64,000 nucleotides of DNA from Winogradskyella psychrotolerans. GTDB taxonomy: Bacteria; Bacteroidota; Bacteroidia; Flavobacteriales; Flavobacteriaceae. The DNA is taken from positions 547,195 to 611,194 of the forward strand of contig NZ_JAHKPS010000022.1 in NCBI RefSeq assembly GCF_018860565.1, given 5' to 3'. A model generated the notes under the pieces. It had not been told where the DNA came from. It saw only the letters and a program-made list of their open reading frames with translations, and did no database searches. Shown piece after piece: positions 61,773-64,000 of the stretch; within the stretch, counting starts at the first letter, position 1, and each line of letters begins with the position of its first letter. The translations under genes and the position numbers were made by a program.

Positions 61773-61909
61773 TCCGAATCTTTTTTGTTAAAAAAGTCAA
61801 AGCTTAACGGAATTAAACACACCATAAATAAGTACTGCCCAGTTACTAAACCATAAATTGTAATTCCGGCCAGTAGTACCATTAATATTACTTTGTACTT
61901 GTATTTCAT
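61769..61909 (-). CDS. Small membrane protein of 46 residues
   Basis: The minus frame from ATG 61909 encodes MKYKYKVILMVLLAGITIYG, a second hydrophobic stretch (YLFMVCLIPLSF) and a charged DFFNKKDSD tail. The two predicted helices and charged ends look like a real small inner-membrane protein. It ends four bases inside the PhnA stop region (convergent). No family is assigned. Confidence 0.55.
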   Translation of the reverse strand: MKYKYKVILMVLLAGITIYGLVTGQYLFMVCLIPLSFDFFNKKDSD

Positions 61910-62274
61910 GTGTTAGTTTTTATTTTTTATAACGTTATATCTTGTAAAAATAGAAATTTTGCGGTGTACTTATATAAAAATATACGGTTTCATAAGTGTG
62001 GTTTCTAAACTAGGAAATCTAAATACGCATTTTGATATGCTTGATTATAACTGATTTATCCTTTATTTTTCCTACATTTTTGTTGTTAAAAAACGTGTAG
62101 TTGGTCGAAAAAATAGACAGACCTATTCGAATAATCTAGTCAAATTACCATTTATCGATTATATGGCTAGTGACCTAAGGATATGTTAGATATTGTGGTC
62201 ATCCCTCTAAATAATAGCACAAGTTTTACTGATTAATAGCTCAAATTAGTATTAACAATTTAACATTATTTATT
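61910..62274. other. Intergenic region upstream of the STAS-like gene
   Basis: No coding frame was found. Two weak resemblances to the LytTR-type motif occur (CTATTCG at 62123 and CCATTTATCGA at 62148, about 9 of 15 positions each) but their 25-base spacing is wrong. An AT-rich leader precedes the ATG at 62275. Confidence 0.35.
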
Positions 62275-62601
62275 ATGGATTTAGAAATTACAAACTACAA
62301 TAACCGCTATCAAATAAAAGGAACTTTAAATAAGTTAAGTTTAAAAACTTTTAATGAGCATTTTGCTAACATTTTTGATAAGTTAGACGACGTGTTACTA
62401 GATATAGAGCGTGTAAAAGGTATAGATAGAGCTGGAGTTATGGCATTAGCTAAACTGCATAATGAATCTATTACTAAATCTAAACGATTATCTATTATAG
62501 GATTAGGATGTAAAGAATTATATCAGCATTTTAAATCTGAAGATCAACCACAACGATCAGAAGAAAATGATACAATGGCTAGTGCTATTGTAGCAGCTTA
62601 A
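62275..62601 (+). CDS. STAS-like domain protein
   Basis: A 108-residue protein with a STAS/anti-sigma-antagonist-like fold: YQIKGTLNKLSLKTFNEHF, then DDVLLDIERVKGIDRAGVMALAKLH and RLSIIGLG. In SpoIIAA-type antagonists the switch Ser sits in a D-S-S/A-G motif; here the equivalent reads IDRAGV, so the phosphorylatable Ser is absent. It may be a constitutive or non-switchable partner. No anti-sigma kinase is in the window. Confidence 0.65.
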   Translation: MDLEITNYNNRYQIKGTLNKLSLKTFNEHFANIFDKLDDVLLDIERVKGIDRAGVMALAKLHNESITKSKRLSIIGLGCKELYQHFKSEDQPQRSEENDTMASAIVAA

Positions 62602-62701
62602 GTCTATTTCTATTATACATTTAATAAAGTGTTTCCAATTCATTTATGGTGATAGATAAATGTTTCGGACACACTTTATTTTTTAATGTTCACTTGTGTT
62701 T

Positions 62702-63169
62702 TTAGCAAGACATATCAGCTACAATTTTCCATTTCCCATTTATCTTTTTGAAGATAATAATGAATACTCCATTCGCATCACCAATTTTACGTTTTAGGTG
62801 ATACTCACCCATTACCCAATAATTATCTCCTTCAATTTTTGAAATATCATTAATAACAAATTTTAGCGTACCACTTTCTGATTTTGTAGGATAAGCTTTT
62901 TTATAATTAGCTAATGTTTGCTCCCATCCTTTGGTGAGTCCATTACTTCCGTAGAATTTTAGTGAATCACTTTTCCAATAGCCTTGCATAAAACCTTCCA
63001 TATCGTGATTATTCCACGCGATTTCTTGGTCGTGCATTACTAAACGTATGCCTGCCTCAGCAAGTTCGTTAGATTTACTTTTGTGCGTTGTTTCTGTGAT
63101 AACATCAGCCTTTATACTAATACAGCTAAAACATGATAAGGCTATGGCAATGGCGGCAAAATATTTCAT
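62702..63169 (-). CDS. NTF2-like (DUF4440/SnoaL-type) lipoprotein
   Basis: A 155-residue exported protein. The signal peptide runs AIAIALSCFSC with a lipobox-like CFSC (Cys16). The mature part, VMHDQEIAWNNHDMEGFMQGYWKSDSLKFYG, followed by GWEQTLANYKKAYP and WVMGEYHLKR, is the cystatin-like NTF2 fold of the DUF4440 group. Such proteins bind small ligands or act as mild hydrolases or isomerases; no catalytic set can be identified. It is monocistronic on the minus strand. Confidence 0.75.
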   Translation of the reverse strand: MKYFAAIAIALSCFSCISIKADVITETTHKSKSNELAEAGIRLVMHDQEIAWNNHDMEGFMQGYWKSDSLKFYGSNGLTKGWEQTLANYKKAYPTKSESGTLKFVINDISKIEGDNYWVMGEYHLKRKIGDANGVFIIIFKKINGKWKIVADMSC

Positions 63170-63261
63170 AAGAATTGGTTGTTATTTATCATCTAAAAAT
63201 AAGAACAATTTAGAGAACACTATTTAAATTAATTTTCGCGGTTTGTTCAGGGAATAACTAA

Positions 63262-63454
63262 ACACCCCTAAGAGCTTCGCTCGGTAGTTTCAAAACAAAA
63301 AATATTTTGTTTCTCACTAATCCTCTAGGGGACAATCCACTCAATATAAATTATTAGAAAATTACAATTTAAAAAATCAATGGATAGACGGTTTACGATG
63401 AAAGCAAAAATAGTCTAGGTTACAATTGTCCCCTTGAGGGGACTTTAGGGGTGT
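63262..63454. repeat. Short non-coding element with nested inverted repeats
   Basis: ACACCCCTAA (63262-63271) is mirrored by TTAGGGGTGT (63445-63454), 10 of 10 bases. Inside, CCTCTAGGGGACAAT (63322-63336) pairs with ATTGTCCCCTTGAGG (63425-63439), 14 of 15, and GTCCCC-TTGA-GGGGAC is itself a palindrome. This looks like a miniature mobile or repeat element about 190 bases long, though no target duplication was recognised. It fills the gap between the NTF2-like and DUF4407 genes. Confidence 0.5.
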
Positions 63455-63513
63455 AACATTATAGTTTACAGGCTAAAAAAGATTGATTAAACCTTAACAA
63501 GTTTAAAGGCGTT

Positions 63514-64000
63514 TTATAAAATACCCTTTTGTTGTTTTAAAAACGCATCTGCTTGATTTTGCATGAGAATTCTTGCCTGCTTTCGCTTATAGTTCATCAC
63601 CGCTTCTTCATCAGCAATTTCAGTGTAGACTTTATTGTTAATTTCATTATCGGTTTTTAAAAGGAGTTTACGTTCAGCAACCTTTTGCATGGTCCACGTT
63701 TTAATTGTTGTTTCTTGGTCTTGTAATCTATAATCAAATTCTCCTTTTGGTGTCAATAATTTTGCAATGATTGGTGAGGTCTCAATAGCTAAAAACAAAA
63801 GAAAAATAAAAAAGGACGGTAGCCAAGGTAATTCACCCAAAGCGGTAATACGTGCCATAAGACCATCAAAATTATCAATAACAGGCTGTGTCTTTGTAAT
63901 ATTAGTGGTGTAATCTTTTTGAAGCATTGCTATTTGTGTTTCAATCGCTTCTATTTTTGTTTTATTATCGGATTTTAACTGTTGTAATTCGGCCAAACTA
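63514..64000 (-). CDS. DUF4407 domain-containing membrane protein (5' end outside window)
   Basis: The frame is open to the window edge, so only the C-terminal part (about 160 residues) is visible. A coiled-coil with LQQLKSDNKTKIEAIETQI is followed by a membrane segment (LPSFFIFLLFLAIETSPIIAKLL) with the family-typical ETSPI, and a second coil to the end. DUF4407 proteins are about twice this size with several helices; their function is unknown. Confidence 0.75.
   Translation of the reverse strand, partial: SLAELQQLKSDNKTKIEAIETQIAMLQKDYTTNITKTQPVIDNFDGLMARITALGELPWLPSFFIFLLFLAIETSPIIAKLLTPKGEFDYRLQDQETTIKTWTMQKVAERKLLLKTDNEINNKVYTEIADEEAVMNYKRKQARILMQNQADAFLKQQKGIL

Noticed and set aside
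62120..62165. Two partial LytTR-type motifs before the STAS-like gene
   Set aside because: Only about 9 of 15 positions match each, the spacing between them is 25 rather than 21 bases, and no convincing -7 box lies at the expected distance.
1..64000. CRISPR arrays, insertion sequences and prophage
   Set aside because: No regularly spaced direct repeats of 25-40 bases, no transposase or integrase, and no phage structural genes were recognised.

Overview
The window is chromosomal DNA of a marine-type Bacteroidota bacterium, most likely family Flavobacteriaceae. The evidence is low GC, promoters of the TAnnTTTG type (-7 box) with a TTG around -33, C-terminal type IX secretion (T9SS) sorting domains, a polysaccharide lyase family 6 enzyme, a DnaQ-DnaE fused polymerase III alpha subunit and an S16 protein with a long acidic/alanine tail. 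No phage, integrase, transposase or CRISPR array was seen.

Layout. 1-10.6 kb is mostly housekeeping: a metallophosphoesterase, glutaryl-CoA dehydrogenase, trmN6-rimM-rpsP on the minus strand, a calcium-repeat lipoprotein and dnaE. 10.6-14.7 kb holds two TetR-controlled modules (TetR + SDR + DoxX + SdpI; TetR + SDR). It carries apparent damage: an in-frame amber codon in the SdpI gene and an SDR gene whose only nearby ATG is one base out of frame. 14.8-19.4 kb has an alpha/beta-hydrolase lipoprotein, thioredoxin, a PL6 alginate/chondroitin lyase-type enzyme, a DUF58 protein and tRNA-Asp. 20-23.4 kb has a small secreted peptide upstream of a TPR histidine kinase and its response regulator. 24-28.8 kb is a BlaI/BlaR1 system with duplicated TonB-C-like domains and a stand-alone paralogous lipoprotein. 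28.9-36.5 kb mixes cell-envelope and housekeeping genes (GT2, flippase-like protein, OMP, ruvC, hemW, cyclase, DUF4230).

36.5-61.1 kb is the most interesting part. A seven-gene, tightly packed signalling operon (receiver protein, H-NOX haem sensor, PAS histidine kinase, FIST sensor protein, second histidine kinase, Hpt protein, LytTR response regulator) is followed by an exopolysaccharide-type cluster: T9SS secreted protein, YaiO-like outer-membrane porin, Wzx-like flippase, GT4, GH5-like hydrolase, an Ig-like secreted protein, a giant GT-C/YfhO-like membrane protein, a receiver-GT2 fusion, a short GT2-like protein and phosphomannose isomerase.

A 15-17 bp motif, CCATTCGTCTACACTAA and variants, occurs upstream of the sensor operon and of four promoters in the polysaccharide cluster. 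Copies lie 48, 67-69 or 88-89 bases before the last base of a -7 box that has no -33 box, so they are on one helical face with a 21-bp period. This geometry fits tandem LytTR binding sites. I infer that the H-NOX/FIST phosphorelay drives the polysaccharide genes and itself through the LytTR regulator. The receiver-glycosyltransferase fusion would add a direct post-translational input. This regulon is a proposal from sequence, not a demonstrated fact.

61.2-64 kb has a PhnA-domain protein, a 46-residue membrane protein, a STAS-like protein, an NTF2-like protein, a short inverted-repeat element and a truncated DUF4407 membrane protein.
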